Positions 1-11,187 of a DNA stretch of 64,000 bases are shown here, piece by piece. This DNA comes from Siphonodentalium dalli (lineage: Eukaryota; Mollusca; Scaphopoda; Gadilida; Siphonodentaliidae), in assembly GCA_032622095.1 (NCBI GenBank), contig CP136063.1:145221950-145285949 (forward strand), in the 5' to 3' direction. Under the pieces are notes generated by a model that ran no database searches, had not been told where the DNA came from, and saw only the letters and a list, made by a program, of their open reading frames with translations. Within the stretch, counting starts at the first letter, position 1, and each line of letters begins with the position of its first letter. The position numbers and the translations under genes were made by a program.

Positions 1-934
1 AGAACTCTTAGAAGTAAGAAGAACACGCGGGAAAGACATTTTGTGTTTTATCATCATCAGATCTGCTATAAATCGGAATACAAATGTGCTTTGGTGAGTT
101 TGTTTTAATATATTATTATATAGACTGAATTGTTTTGCAGAAATCTTGTTTAGGCCAAAACAAATTGAATGCGTGTTTCCCGTAATGAGCCCCAAAAAAA
201 TAGGGGCCGGCGGTAGGCTTTTCATTTTATTTTATTTTTTATGGTCTTGTGTGGGCCATGCGTAACCACCATGATGATGAAACACCATACACTGACCCTG
301 GTCACCCAGAGCAACCAATAAATTGGTGATAAAACTGATATATTATTATTTATATAAAGGGGAAACAAAGAAAACAGATTTCTATTATCTTTAAAATGCG
401 GTTTTTACCCCCACAGCAGTCATGAATTATGCACATTGGGAATCGACCCATGTGCGACAGCTATCGTTGAAAAGAACTTGTTCCTGCGTTCGAATTTCGG
501 TTTGAATCAACCTCGGAGAACATCCATGTTATAAATACACGTGCTTCCTGTCAGCGAAGAGGAACGATAACTCGTGATCTTCCGGTATAGCGTCCTGTCG
601 TAATTTGACTTTCCGTTTGAAGAGTGTCGATGTGACTTTGCGAAAAATATATAAATATATCATTTGTAAATAAAATAAAGTTATAATTTATCTCGTGAGG
701 CGATTCAGATAATATAGAACCATGCATACACAGTTTGGTTAACAGTGCGGTCAGTCGGTTTTACTTGCTATTTGGCATGGTGTAGTTGCCGCTGTGTACT
801 TTCATTAAACTGAAAAAGGCGATACACACCAGAAATCTAACCACGGTGTACATGTCATTCAGCCGCGAGTGTAGTTGCCGTTCGGCCACAGTGAACTTGC
901 TGTTCGGCCGCGGTGCTCAACTGCAGTTACAAAC
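1..934. other. non-coding, no recognised gene
   Basis: AT-rich sequence with many stop codons in all frames. I see no convincing exon or full-length repeat. Around 876-960 a short hairpin pairs TTGCCGTTCGGCC with GGCCGAACGGCAA, which belongs to the dispersed repeat annotated at 935. Confidence 0.5.
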
Positions 935-1005
935 TCTTGACACTGCGGCCGAACGGCAAATACACCGTGGTGCCAATGGACACTTGTTTTGTCCAGCTGG
1001 GTACA
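935..1005 (+). repeat. dispersed repeat, copy 1 (inverted partner at 9.77 kb)
   Basis: About 70 bp running from CTTGACACTGCGGCCGAACG to GTCCAGCTGGGTAC. It matches, as reverse complement and with a handful of mismatches, the segment at 9771-9838. Both copies carry GACACTTGTTTTGTCCAG. Ends and superfamily are unclear; probably the ends of a short foldback element. Confidence 0.6.
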
Positions 1006-1388
1006 TACATGGCATGTGAAATTGAATATTTTTTTATTTTTACATTTTTGTCAACTCCACAGCTGCCCCAACTTCCACAATTTGCGGTAGCCTGACCGTA
1101 GCCACCTTCCCCTTGTCTGCATAACAGATGGCTGATATGTGGTATAGCCTATAGGCCTGCACTCCCTGTTGTGTTGTCCAATAATTTTGTAACAGCTACC
1201 GGTAGGATCGCACGTGTTGCCAAGGTCACGCCACTTTTCCTGGTAAAAATCAAGCAGTGCTTGATTGCTACAATTTGGCTACGATATTGTGGGCATGCGC
1301 ATTGGATGCTCCACCTGCGATATTCCCCACTTATGATTTTAATTGCAGCACTAAGATGAGAATCCCTGGAAAGTCGCGGGAACATTGC

Positions 1389-1571
1389 AGGCCTCCAAAT
1401 TTGCGTAACCCATTTATTGTTCCCATGGTTTTATGCCCAGGTATTATAATTTGTTCCCCTGAAAATGACAGTGGCAACCCATAGGTTACGTAACAGGTTT
1501 AATACCTATTTTTGTTTTCACAATATATTAATATTGCATATAATAAATAATATTGTGAAATTTGGAGGCCT
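1389..1571. mobile_element. possible small inverted-repeat element
   Basis: AGGCCTCCAAATTT at 1389-1402 is mirrored exactly by AAATTTGGAGGCCT at 1558-1571, giving a 14 bp terminal inverted repeat around ~155 bp. The interior holds an AT-rich hairpin (TTCACAATAT...ATATTGTGAA). No clear target duplication is seen, so this may be chance or a decayed MITE. Confidence 0.35.
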
Positions 1572-2310
1572 AATTATCGATAGTCTCGTTTGAGTCGATT
1601 GTATTAAACAAACATCTCGTACTGTGTCTTCTTTTAGTTAGTAGAATTCAATTCATATAAAATAACTTGCTAAATTGATGTATAAAGCCATAAATATCTA
1701 ACTTCAAGTCATACCGGTATAAACATCGATTCAAATATAATTACCAGAGGTTTTATGTGTACCGGGTATGTCTGTAAAATAAGAACATCAAAATGTTGAC
1801 ACAAATCACGCTTTTGATGTAAACATAGCCACGCCTCATCAGTGGAATACCTGTGTGATACAACTTTCCCGTGGAAAATCCTACCTATATGCATGACGTG
1901 ACCAAAAAATCCACAAGCTATTTTTGTGTTCACGGGGCCGGTGCTCATGCATAATAATGCCCACGACATTGAACAGATAATGATTTTTGTCTTCGGGTCG
2001 ACTTCTTTGAAACAAACTATATAAATGTATTGCATTATCCCCGGTTATTAAAAATAATGCAAGATAGTCAATTTATTGTTGACTTACATATTCGGAATGA
2101 GGTACCGGTAATAGTGTCACATACGATGGGATCGTTTATATCAAAAATGTTTGGTGCCGGGTATGTGCAACTAACCTTTAAGACAAAACTCATGTCAGAT
2201 TAAAAGGACAAGCAAAAAAAGACCTCGACCTGAACACAATGGGAAGAACATCTGTATATAAAGAAGCATGAATTTGCGGTTCACTACGACTGGTCCAGTG
2301 TTACAGTACT

Positions 2311-2499
2311 AGTAATGCCCAAAGTAATTGACCACTTAACCATAGCAGAATTATGGGTAATTTTTCAGGATTTAGTCGGAAATATGGCTTGTTGCCATTC
2401 ATTGGAAAGCTCTCATATTTCCGACTAAATCTGACTAAATCCTGAAAAATTACCCATAATTCTGATGTGGTTAAGTGGCCAATTACTTTGGGCATTACT
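2311..2499. mobile_element. palindromic MITE, family P1
   Basis: A near-complete inverted repeat of ~190 bp. AGTAATGCCCAAAGTAATTG on the left is mirrored by the right end, and the arms meet near 2400 at the AAGCTCTCAT stretch. The family recurs at 16924-17135 with the same CAGTAATGCCC ends and the same internal GGCTTG(T/C)TGCCATTCAT core. A core fragment sits at 43576-43608. No coding capacity. Confidence 0.8.
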
Positions 2500-2692
2500 G
2501 TATTGGTACCGTAAGTTAGTGATGACAAGTTCAACACATATGTTTCAAAATATCAAGATTGATATAAGATAATCGTCCAGTATGGTTAAGTGGTCAATTA
2601 CTTTGGGCATTACTGTATTGGTAAGTTAGTGATGACAAGTTCAATGCATATGTTTAAAAATATCAAGATTGATATAAGATAATCGTCTAGAG
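2469..2692 (+). repeat. direct duplication of MITE right end plus flank
   Basis: 2469-2579 and 2584-2692 are two ~110 bp direct copies with a few differences: GGTTAAGTGG, then ...TTACTTTGGGCATTACTG..., then ...ATAAGATAATCGTC. The copied unit spans the right end of the P1 MITE and adjacent unique DNA, so the tandem duplication happened after MITE insertion. Confidence 0.8.
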
Positions 2693-3092
2693 ACGCCACT
2701 AAAAGCTGGTCACCGATGCGTATACATCCTGGCTATTAGACGGACAACGGCTCAAATGTTTCGAAAGATTGTCATATCTCAAAAACAACTAATATAGAAG
2801 TTGGAACGTGCCTTATAAAAGGCACCGATAATCACAAATCCACCAGAGAAATTGTCGGATCGATCGGATGGATCCTTCATATAACTTAAAAGGGAACTGT
2901 TAATAAAACTTTTTGTTCAGTAAAATAAACTATACCAGTGTCATAATGTAGAATTAAGGTTACTAAAAACGAATCATATTCGAAAACACCAACTTATAGC
3001 GTAAAAATCGAGATTTTAATGCCTTTTTGACGTCGAAAATAATAAGGAAAAACTAAAAAGCCACTCGCCAGTTTTATGTGCACAAAGAAGCG

Positions 3093-3100
3093 TGACGTCA
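3093..3100 (+). promoter_or_regulatory. consensus CRE (TGACGTCA) abutting an ATG
   Basis: The perfect 8 bp CREB/ATF palindrome TGACGTCA lies immediately before ATGGCGG at 3101. A second TGACGTC-like site is ~55 bp upstream. The combination resembles a TATA-less promoter, but function is inferred only. Confidence 0.4.
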
Positions 3101-3244
3101 ATGGCGGAACGCAACTTTTTTTCGGATGATGGAATAAGACGTAAACATGTCCACGTGTTTTCTCATTTGTTTTGTTTATGGCGACTTACGATACAAATCT
3201 ACTATTTTCAACAATTTGGACATTTAGAAAGTATTGATGACTGA
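3101..3244 (+). CDS. possible first coding exon, hypothetical
   Basis: ATGGCGG in a good initiation context opens a 47-codon frame starting MAERNFFSDDGIRR and ending at TGA 3242-3244. A possible splice donor (GTAAAC) falls after codon 13, so the true exon might be only ~39 nt. It follows a perfect CRE directly. The region 3300-3640 downstream is less AT-rich and could be exon or intron, but no family was recognised. It may be the 5' end of a host gene continuing in introns, or the relic of one. Confidence 0.25.
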   Translation: MAERNFFSDDGIRRKHVHVFSHLFCLWRLTIQIYYFQQFGHLESIDD

Positions 3245-5675
3245 AGTGTGTAATCATATAATATCACGAAGTTGTGCTTGGACTATACGTTGGACGCTGT
3301 TTTGAGAATTTTCGATGAATATTGTGAATTGGATTTTCGATTCTGGACAGTCACAGTGGACTGGTGGAGGTTGACGTTTCGCAATTGAAACAAATTGACA
3401 CTTTAATTGACAGATTTATGTTTTAGAGGAATGTTTATCAACCAAGAATCAAAATTATTGGACTGTAATGTGCATAGAACAGTTGTCTGCAGTTTTCAAC
3501 ACATTCTTGGTGGAAAAAGATTCTAAAACTACGATGGCAATTTGGGAAGTAAATCACCTATTTTCGATGTTTTTTCCGATGGTAATCCGACGTGGGCCGT
3601 ATTCAACAATGCAGGCAAGGAGCTGATGCTGAACTCTTCCAATTTGATGATTATTTATTATAATTAATAATTTTTTTTTTTAACAATTTCGCTTGTATAT
3701 ATTCTCCAAAATCAGTTGGACAAGTGTAGGTGAACAACCGATATACATTGTACATACAATAATAGCCTGATCGAGTTAAAATAGATTCATTGATCGGTCT
3801 TCCTGGAACATTGCTCACTGTTGTATTGTAAGAGGGGAGACCTCTAAATTTCTTGAACATTGTTTAAGAATTTGTAGATGTTTAACCACACAGTTGATTG
3901 TTTCGTACCATATTTTTTGTCATTTCACACCATATACATTTGTATATTTTGTTGGTTCCCACAAATGGTAATTGGTCATGCATATGCAGCATACCATGTG
4001 AAAAATTATTTTAATTTTGTTAACTTAATGAAAGCGAACATGTTTACGATTTAAAGTTACGTGATGATGACAACCCGACAATTACATGTAAACATATTTC
4101 TTTCTTTTTTTGCGAAAAAAAATTAACAAATTGAAATTGTGGCAACAAAGTTAAAGATACATAATCCGAATTAACGCTTGCATATTACTATTTCCTTGGC
4201 TTCGGGTGTAAACATATTTGATTTCGAGTCGAGCCCGTGTTGACCACAAAATGTTGATAAATAACAGGTTTTGGGCAATTGTTTACTATTGTTGACTGGT
4301 TACAGGGGGGGGGCGGAAAAAAACTGCAGACACAGGGTGGAAAAAACTGTTTTCTTCGGTTTGGGTACCCCCCCCCCCCCCAGAAAAATCAAATCTACCC
4401 CAGCTGGACAACAACTCGGTTTATGACTAAAATGGTCATTGTCTACCAGTAGAACGCAGATTTGTACCTCGTGATGTCATGACATGTACAAACATGTATA
4501 TTGGTGATCGCAACGCTATGTATGCACTTTAAAAAATGACAACTAGTCATTACCTCGACTTTGAAAAAGATGCAAATGAGATGAGTGAGATACCAGCATA
4601 TAACTGTTTTCTGATACCATTGGAGGAGAAATTGTTTAATACATGGGATAGTTCTGCAGTAAAAATTTGCCAGATAAGCGATCGCAGGGTAGAATTCTGC
4701 ATTCGACTGGTAGACACTGACATAGTCGGCATTATTAAGAGGGTTAATGGGGTCAATATCACATGTAAACCAAGACAGTGGTTATCCAAAATTGTTTTAT
4801 GTGGATTGTACTACTCATGTATATATGATTTGGATATTAAGGTTAATCCATATTCTATAAAATGAGAGAAAATTGAAGTTGTGAGTCTGAAAATACATAT
4901 TTGGAAAAATATTACATGCAAATTTTTCCCGACAACCTTCCCCCCTAAATGAATAAGGAAAAAATTTACGTGTAAATTTTTTTACGCCTAGGTACCCCCC
5001 CACCGCCCGGTACGTTGTGTCCCGCAGTTTTTTTGCGGAACATTATTTCCAGGCCATTACTCAACATATATGTACAATTCCACAAATCATCTCCAAAATA
5101 AGTGTCCTTATAACGGGTAGCTACTACGGTAGTAGTTAGTGGCCCAGTGCCATGGAAACAATTGTAGGACAATATATGTAATGAGTTATTTAAGGAAATC
5201 ATTTTGGCTAAAGAGGTTCTATTTCTGATATACACAAATCAATTTTAGTAACCCAATGAACTTGTTTTACCTAGGAAATATTATTGCCTAGGCAAACCGA
5301 TTTTGCCTCTGCTTTTACCTAGGCATTGCCTATTGCCTAGGCTAATTCCCAGGGCTGCACCTTGATACCTGTATGTTACGACAGCACCCCTTGGAAGGAA
5401 GTTTCCTACTGATGGCTATATCGGTCCAACTTTTTTTCGAATTTTTGCCCGGTACGGCTTGTTATCAAACTACATTTGTACATGTACTTACTGTAGGTGA
5501 ATATCACTTCAATTTGCCTTAAATTGAGTAATATAGTTTTAGGCTTTACAACATGGCATAATTCTATTTCACTGTTAAATAATGCATAGACAATGATTTT
5601 TTGTGATGTCACTCATTTGAAAGAGTTGTCCATACATGTAGTACACTGTTACTAAGAGGCAAACTAATTAATGTT
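3245..5675. other. non-coding; poly-C tracts, no recognised gene
   Basis: Mixed AT-rich DNA with short G/C homopolymers near 4306 and 4370. A 109-codon frame at 4536-4865 shows no recognisable domain and is treated as chance. A GTTTCGTACCATATTTTTTG motif near 3900 is shared with 8066-8130. Repeated TTGCCTAGG(C/T) words occur at 5280-5340. Confidence 0.4.
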
Positions 5676-5687
5676 ATGGATAGGGTA

Positions 5688-5827
5688 TTACTTGGTTGGT
5701 TTGATATTATAGGCCTGATTTCAGCCCTCGGTAACCTCATTTCAGCCTTCGACCTTCGATGTCAGGCTGATAGTGATATGAGGTTACCTTAGGCTGATAA
5801 CAGGCCTAATATCAAACCAACCAAGAA
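5688..5827. mobile_element. palindromic MITE, family P2, copy 1
   Basis: ACTTGGTTGGTTTGATATTA on the left is mirrored by TAATATCAAACCAACCAAG on the right, with inner arms TCGGTAACCTCAT / ATGAGGTTACC. A second copy lies at 5998-6141. The flanking TCTAAT(C/T)TGCAC and ACTAGCAGGG words are repeated too, so a ~300 bp block including the MITE was duplicated in tandem. Confidence 0.8.
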
Positions 5828-5997
5828 ATGTCCTCTAATTATTATATAACTAGCAGGGTGACCAGTCGTTGCCCAGGTTAATGCTCCCACTTTTTTACTC
5901 TGACCCCAATACCATCACTGTAGACATTTCTAATCTGCACCATTATGATAATTATCTTTCTCATAAGAAATAACAAATTAATAGATATGTGTAGGGT

Positions 5998-6141
5998 ATT
6001 ACATGTACTTGGTTGGTTTGAATATATAGGCCTGATTTCAGACCCCTCGGTAACCTCATATCAGCCTTCGATGTCAGGCTGATTGCGATATGAGGTTACC
6101 TCAGGCCGATATTTGGTCTAATATCAAACCAACAAAGTAAT
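5998..6141. mobile_element. palindromic MITE, family P2, copy 2
   Basis: The same inverted-repeat structure as the copy at 5688, with the same GGTAACCTCAT/ATGAGGTTACC inner arms and shared downstream sequence (ACTAGCAGGG, CCCCAATACC, TCTAATCTGCAC). This supports tandem duplication of a ~300 bp block rather than two independent insertions. Confidence 0.75.
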
Positions 6142-6637
6142 ATCCTCTAAATATTATGTAACTAGCAGGGTCGTTACCCATGTTAATGCAGTGTGGTATT
6201 GTTTTGCCCCTCCCACTTTTTGTCCCTTACCCCAATACCGTCAAGTGCTGTATACATTTCTAATCTGCACAATTATGTTGATTATCTTTCTCGTTAGAAA
6301 TTGCCCCTGTTAGACCCCTTTGGAGCCATCTAGAAGGTCCCTCGTGAATTAATATAGAATAGACATTCACAAATATAGGTATAGATAAAGATTTTTAAAG
6401 AAGTTCCCGGACCCCTGTGGTTGTAATTAGAATGCACTCAGAGATTCTGACTTCAAACTTGTGCCACCTTCTAATTTACATGTACCGGTATACTACCGGT
6501 AGTATTGCTTGATAAGTTGATAGACATGTGTTGATTTGATTTGGGTTGAAAGATTAGAAAATCAGTGCCCCCCCCCCCCCACTCTCAAAATTATCATTTA
6601 AGGAATAATCTTGGTTTATAATGTAATTACAGTTTAA

Positions 6638-7216
6638 AGATGGTCTATCTCTCCCTAAACCAAGTTTTATATGCAGCAGTTTCCTGAAATATGTATGAAG
6701 TATCAAAAATAATAAATTTGAATTGAAAACCCCTGTCCGGAAATGCTTCTATCTGACAATATTGATTTTATTTTATATTTTCTGGTATATTAGATACATA
6801 CACATGTACAACTAATTTGGGACATTTTACAGCTCGCAAAAATGTTTGGAGTGTAGCAAGTGGGAGAACTCTATCTCAGATCGCCTGAAAGTTTTATGAC
6901 ATGACGGTTTGTTGTAAAAATAGTAACGAAAAATATGTCCCAATTGATAATCACATTATATAAGAAATTGAATGCCCTCATAGTGGTGAACATCTACATG
7001 TATACCAAATTTCATTGAGATCCAAGCAGTTATTAGCACTACTGAACAGACATCAGACGGATGGACAGACAGGTGCAAAACAGTATACCCCCCTTTTATA
7101 ATATCGATAATTGATATAAGCATTTCCTGACATGGGTCTTCGACTCGATTTTATTATTTTATACCCTGGCAATTATAGAAAACATATTTAGGAAGCTATA
7201 GATATAAACCCATCTT
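6638..7216. mobile_element. decayed TTAA-type MITE, family P3, older copy
   Basis: The left end TTAA-AGATGGTCTATCTC at 6634 and the inner block CCTGTCCGGAAATGCTTCTATC match the intact P3 element at 55496-56017. The right end is diverged (CATTTCCTGACATGGGTCTTC..., ending near CCCATCTT). The middle holds a pearl-like fragment ending in CAGACGGATGGACAGACAGG. Mutated ends and a degraded target duplication show it is older than the 55.5 kb copy. Confidence 0.55.
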
Positions 7217-7352
7217 CAAATGCTGATCACAAACTGATATTAAATCAGTGTTTGTGATTCGGTATAAAGCCTTTAGACTCTACTGTTCAGACTTTTCTGT
7301 TTACAGCTACCGGTATAATCTTGTGTGCCAAATACAACTGCAGGGTGGAATA

Positions 7353-7430
7353 TTGCGGATGAAGATGGATAATTCTAAAATCAAGTGGTAATAATAACTT
7401 GATTTTAGAGTTATCCATCTTCATCCACAA
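7353..7430. repeat. short perfect hairpin
   Basis: Arms of ~34 nt (7353-7386 and 7397-7430, containing GATGAAGATGGATAA...) pair almost perfectly around a 10 nt loop. Possibly a tiny MITE or cruciform. No other copy was recognised in the window. Confidence 0.7.
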
Positions 7431-8060
7431 TTCTGACCGAGACCACCTTTTTGACGACGTGTTTTTGGGCCACAAACAATAGAAATAATAAACTTAAAAA
7501 ATTGATATCTGATCACTCGGAGTGTTGATGAGTAGGTTCCTCGACTCGAATCAATATTTTTTACCCCCGAAGCCAAAGAAATAGTCATTTAGGAGCATCT
7601 GATCGGATTGAGTACCGTTAAACAATTATTTTTGTGTCTAGACTTGATTATAAAGCAAGTTTTCGCAATTGACATGCTTAAAATTGATATATGCATGGGG
7701 AAATGTAACCATCGTTGTCTACATGCCCTGTGTGCGCAACATCTCAAATGAAAAATCCGGTCTCTTGTACTAGTATTGTAATTAAACTATTTGTATAGCA
7801 TTTGTTATTTAAATTTAGAACAGAGCCATAATTTTGTTTAAATGTGCAGATCTACATGTATGATAATAAGGCTTAAGCATCGTGCAGGGTGGATTTTTCT
7901 CATAAAATTAATAAACATATAGGTACAATTATTTGGCACACAAGAGTAGGCACTTTGCTGGAGTCTGATGATGTTAGATGCTGATAGTCTAAAGGGTCAG
8001 TGTCTGGTTGTTCCCCTTGCAGAGGAGATATAAATGGGTACACAACATTTTGGATCGTCT
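7431..8060. other. non-coding, no recognised gene
   Basis: AT-rich. The block at 7540-7580 (CTCGACTCGAATCAATATTTTTTACCCCCG) resembles the inner right end of family P3, suggesting another decayed fragment. Nothing else is supported. Confidence 0.4.
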
Positions 8061-8065
8061 TAAGT

Positions 8066-8310
8066 CGTTTCGTACAATATTTTTTGTAGTTTCGCACCAT
8101 ATTTTTTGTAGTTTCGTAACTTATTGTTTGGTCGTTTCGCACCATGGTGGAAATCAATTCGTCTTTTGATACCAATGATACCATATCACTATACATGTAC
8201 AATCAGTCATGTATGTCACACCATAGGGAAACAAATAAATGATTTTCTGCAAAGTACGAAATAAAAAAAAGTAACCAAAAAATATGGTATGAAACGACCA
8301 TGGTATCGGA
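8066..8310. mobile_element. decayed foldback with GTTTCGTACCATATTTTTTG arms
   Basis: The left side has three tandem versions of GTTTCG(T/C)A(C/A)(C/A)ATATTTTTTG. The right side at ~8270 carries the reverse complement (CCAAAAAATATGGTATGAAACGACC). The arrangement suggests a small foldback element with repetitive ends. Confidence 0.45.
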
Positions 8311-9080
8311 TAGTGAAATAATGAAGAAGTCACTATAGTTGTATATCATTTATATGGTCACAATATATATAATGCAACGTGAAAGTTGATATGACATCTG
8401 TTCTGTTCGACTTCAGGTGTACTCAATTTCTACTCCGGCAATGTTCAGAATCCTATCCATTGATAATCCAACAACACTGGTATGAAGCGTCTAGAACTTA
8501 GAATCCATATTTAATATAATTATAAATCCTTCAGACATTCAGTGTTACCGATCTCCATTCTCCAGAATCAACAACTGACCGTTCAAGGCGGTTCCACTCA
8601 ATGGTTGTTTTTAAGAAGTCATCGTAATGAGTAATGTACAGTGCTAGTACGCAGTAATTGAACGATTCTCTGATGGTGCTGTTAGCACTTGTTGAACACC
8701 TCCTAACTTACCTAAGTTCTCCACCAGATTTTGACAGACACTCCCTGCCACACTGAGGACAGTAACAGTACTAACACTCACACTGACCGTGAATAGGCCT
8801 ACTGGTAGTCGATAATCTACGGGATACTAAAGATATAGTCAATTTTGGACTAGCCTACTGCAGTACTGACTACTGGTACTGGTAGTACAGTGGTACTAGT
8901 AGTGATGCAGTCAAATTTGGTTGCTTTATTTTCCTTGTCTTCTTGGATTATTTTTTTTAAAAGTTAGATGTAGATTATTCATTTGTAGAATAACAATCAA
9001 TTATCATGACAATCGTCGTCAACAATGAATGACATTGATAATTTGATCGATTCAATGATTGTTGACACTGTGACTGTGAC
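8311..9080. other. non-coding, no recognised gene
   Basis: Moderately AT-rich DNA with ACTGGTA/CTACTGG-type short repeats at 8800-8900 (a CTACTGGTACTGGTAGTAC microsatellite-like patch). No open frame of note. Confidence 0.4.
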
Positions 9081-9089
9081 TTGGTGAAT

Positions 9090-9284
9090 TTAAATTTTAA
9101 GTCTCGCTGTCCTTGATATCTTTGTCGGCTGGTTCGTGTAAAATGGGCCAATATTCAAACGCAAGCCATCAAATGCATCTTCAGTATCTGCCATAGATGC
9201 AGTATCCTCCGCAACACGTAACTCGTCGTCATTTTCGTGATCAGAGTCACTTTCTGACACGGAAATACTGTGTGCAGAAGCCAT
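9090..9284 (-). CDS. possible acidic first exon, hypothetical
   Basis: A 64-codon minus-strand frame starting MASAHSISVSESDSDHENDD, rich in Ser/Asp/Glu and thus intrinsically disordered. The ATG (9284 reading leftwards) sits in AAAAATGG, a good initiation context. Upstream on this strand are a CRE-like site and a perfect E-box, the composition of a promoter island. The end has no consensus GTAAGT donor, so the exon boundary is unknown. It could be the 5' exon of a host gene extending left, a decayed gene fragment, or chance; no family is recognised. Confidence 0.3.
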   Translation of the reverse strand: MASAHSISVSESDSDHENDDELRVAEDTASMADTEDAFDGLRLNIGPFYTNQPTKISRTARLKI

Positions 9285-9321
9285 TTTTCGTAAACAGTTC
9301 GTCTGCAGGGGTGTTCCCACT

Positions 9322-9351
9322 TAGACGTCACGGGTTTTGCGGTCACGTGAC
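9322..9351 (-). promoter_or_regulatory. CRE-like site and E-box upstream of 9284 ATG
   Basis: TAGACGTCAC (9322-9331) and the palindrome GTCACGTGAC (9342-9351, an MYC/USF-type E-box) lie 40-70 bp upstream of the minus-strand ATG at 9284. Clustering of two classical animal promoter motifs next to an ATG is the only evidence. Confidence 0.35.
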
Positions 9352-9534
9352 TCGAGCAAAATCAGCTAAGAAATACTAATCGATTTTTAAAAGTCGCTAA
9401 AAACACGTTTATCGATAAAATTATATCTAATTTTTTATTGGATGTTATATTTGAACCTTATTCACACCAAACTAGCGATATAACATTAAAATGATAAACA
9501 TTTAACAGTTCCCATTTAAAGAACCAGGGCTTAT

Positions 9535-9658
9535 ATTTCTGCGAGAATCCAAATCTACATGTATTCTTGCAAATTACCCTGGATTCTCGTGAAAAAGTAC
9601 ATGTACATGTATATACAGGGTATGGATTCTCGCAAAATCAGATGAAATATATGCCCTG
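9535..9658. mobile_element. 124 bp MITE with CAGGGC ends
   Basis: Starts CAGGGCTTATATTTC and ends GAAATATATGCCCTG, with inner arms GCGAGAATCCA / TGGATTCTCGC. It is flanked on both sides by AGAAC (9530-9534 and 9659-9663), a plausible target duplication. CAGGGC/GCCCTG ends are typical of hAT non-autonomous elements, although hAT normally gives 8 bp duplications. Confidence 0.6.
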
Positions 9659-9770
9659 AGAACACACAAAATCATGTCATTCATATAGGCCTACTAGTAT
9701 GTAAAGTATGCATGCATGACCCAAACCTATTAACCCTGCATACCCCAGTACGAGTACAGGTCATGATTTT

Positions 9771-9838
9771 GTACCCCGCTGGACAAAACAAGTGTCAATT
9801 GGCACCGCGGTGCATTTGCCGTTCGGTCGCGTTGTCAA
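9771..9838 (-). repeat. dispersed repeat, copy 2 (partner at 0.94 kb)
   Basis: Reverse complement of the 935-1005 repeat, beginning GTACCCCGCTGGACAAAACA. See that entry. Confidence 0.6.
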
Positions 9839-10937
9839 TATTAAAAATATCAATGAAATTGAATATATTAATAGTTAGAGATTCAAACCCCCTTGCCCTT
9901 GGATCCCCTGTACTACTAGTAGTATATCATGTCATGAATTTATTCAAAATCTGACAACTTGTTAATGTTTTGACTTACAGTTTTCTGATGGGGAATTTTT
10001 ACCGGTATAACATTAAACAGACAATGCAGGGCATAAATTTCTTTGTTAATACTTGTTCCTACATGTAAATCCATTTGACAATAACTAGTAGGGATGGTGC
10101 CATCATGATTTTTGTGATCCGATAATTGCAATAAAATTGTTTTGATTAGCCGAGAGATATACTGGTACCAGGATTGTAAGCAAATCAAAGAGAAATTGGC
10201 TCATCTCAATCATGCAATCACAAGCTGGGACCTTAACCTACAGTTAAATACATTGTTATACCTACAGTTAAATACATTTTTAAGGAATAGGTATTTTATA
10301 TTTATACTTATAAATATATCACCTGCATTATTATTTTCATCGCTATGGGCATAGCCACAGTAGAGATTCTGACACAAACTAGATCCCCTGGAAATAATTA
10401 TAATAATCACCGCATTACGCTTTCTTATATGGAAATCTCGATTGACGCTGAACAGAAATTTAATTAACAGTGGCCTAAACATAAGATATAACAACCCACT
10501 GTGGATTTCTACATGTATATATGGAAACTGAAAGTGAAACACGTCTGCTCGGTGCGCCTTTCTCGGAATTGTTCATATTATATTTATCAAGTGGTTTGAC
10601 AGTTTTCACTTTCTGGTTGACACAATTCAAGCACTTTCATCCGATGATCCGAAACAAAAATGCTTTCATACTGTGCATTAAATTGTCTTCAGTTATTTTT
10701 ATACACAACTGGTGACTCAATACAAGGAAGTAAATGAGAAAACATCAGAAAGCTTCTTATTGGAAAACCACTGCGCGTATGAACTATTTAAGTATCGGTA
10801 CCGTATTATTATGCAGGAGTCTCAATTTACTCTCTGCTTCCTGGCGTGCCTATACAATTTTCAAACTTTCTTGGACCCCCCCCCCCCCCATCACCGGGCA
10901 TTTCACCTTAACAAATACATATACATGTACATGTATA
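9839..10937. other. non-coding, no recognised gene
   Basis: AT-rich. A 110-codon and a 107-codon frame occur here on opposite strands but neither shows a domain. Near 10250-10275 a short duplicated CCTACAGTTAAATACATT is seen, and a poly-C run at ~10877. Confidence 0.4.
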
Positions 10938-11180
10938 GGGCTGAAACGGTTAACCGGTTAACCGGTTACCATGGCCGTGACCGGTCATGGAAATTGCATG
11001 ACCCGTTAACCGTAAACAGACAATGCAGCATTTAAATAAGAAATGAACGGCGGTTTCAATGTAGTCATGGGATTTTGACCGCGAGAACAAATCAGCAAAT
11101 TGCATGAACCCCCTTTGGGGTTCATGGGGAGTTTGCTGAATTTTTATCACGGTCAAAACTCATGACCACGTTGAATCCGC
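10938..11180. mobile_element. GGTTAACC-type element with internal hairpin
   Basis: Begins GGGCTGAAACGGTTAACCGG. A similar GGTTAACCGGTCATGGAAAT segment recurs at 16893, with a mirrored GGCCCTAACCATTTCAGCCC end at 17140. From 11050 to 11180 is a ~130 bp imperfect palindrome whose arms carry GTAGTCATGGGATTTTGACC-type sequence and meet in AACCCCCTTTGGGGTT. hAT-like ends are suggested, but no target duplication was resolved. Confidence 0.45.
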
Positions 11181-11187
11181 AGTTTAT

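Noticed and set aside
4536-4865. 109-codon plus-strand frame as a gene
   Set aside because: No recognisable domain, promoter or splice context; length is within chance expectation for AT-rich DNA of this size.
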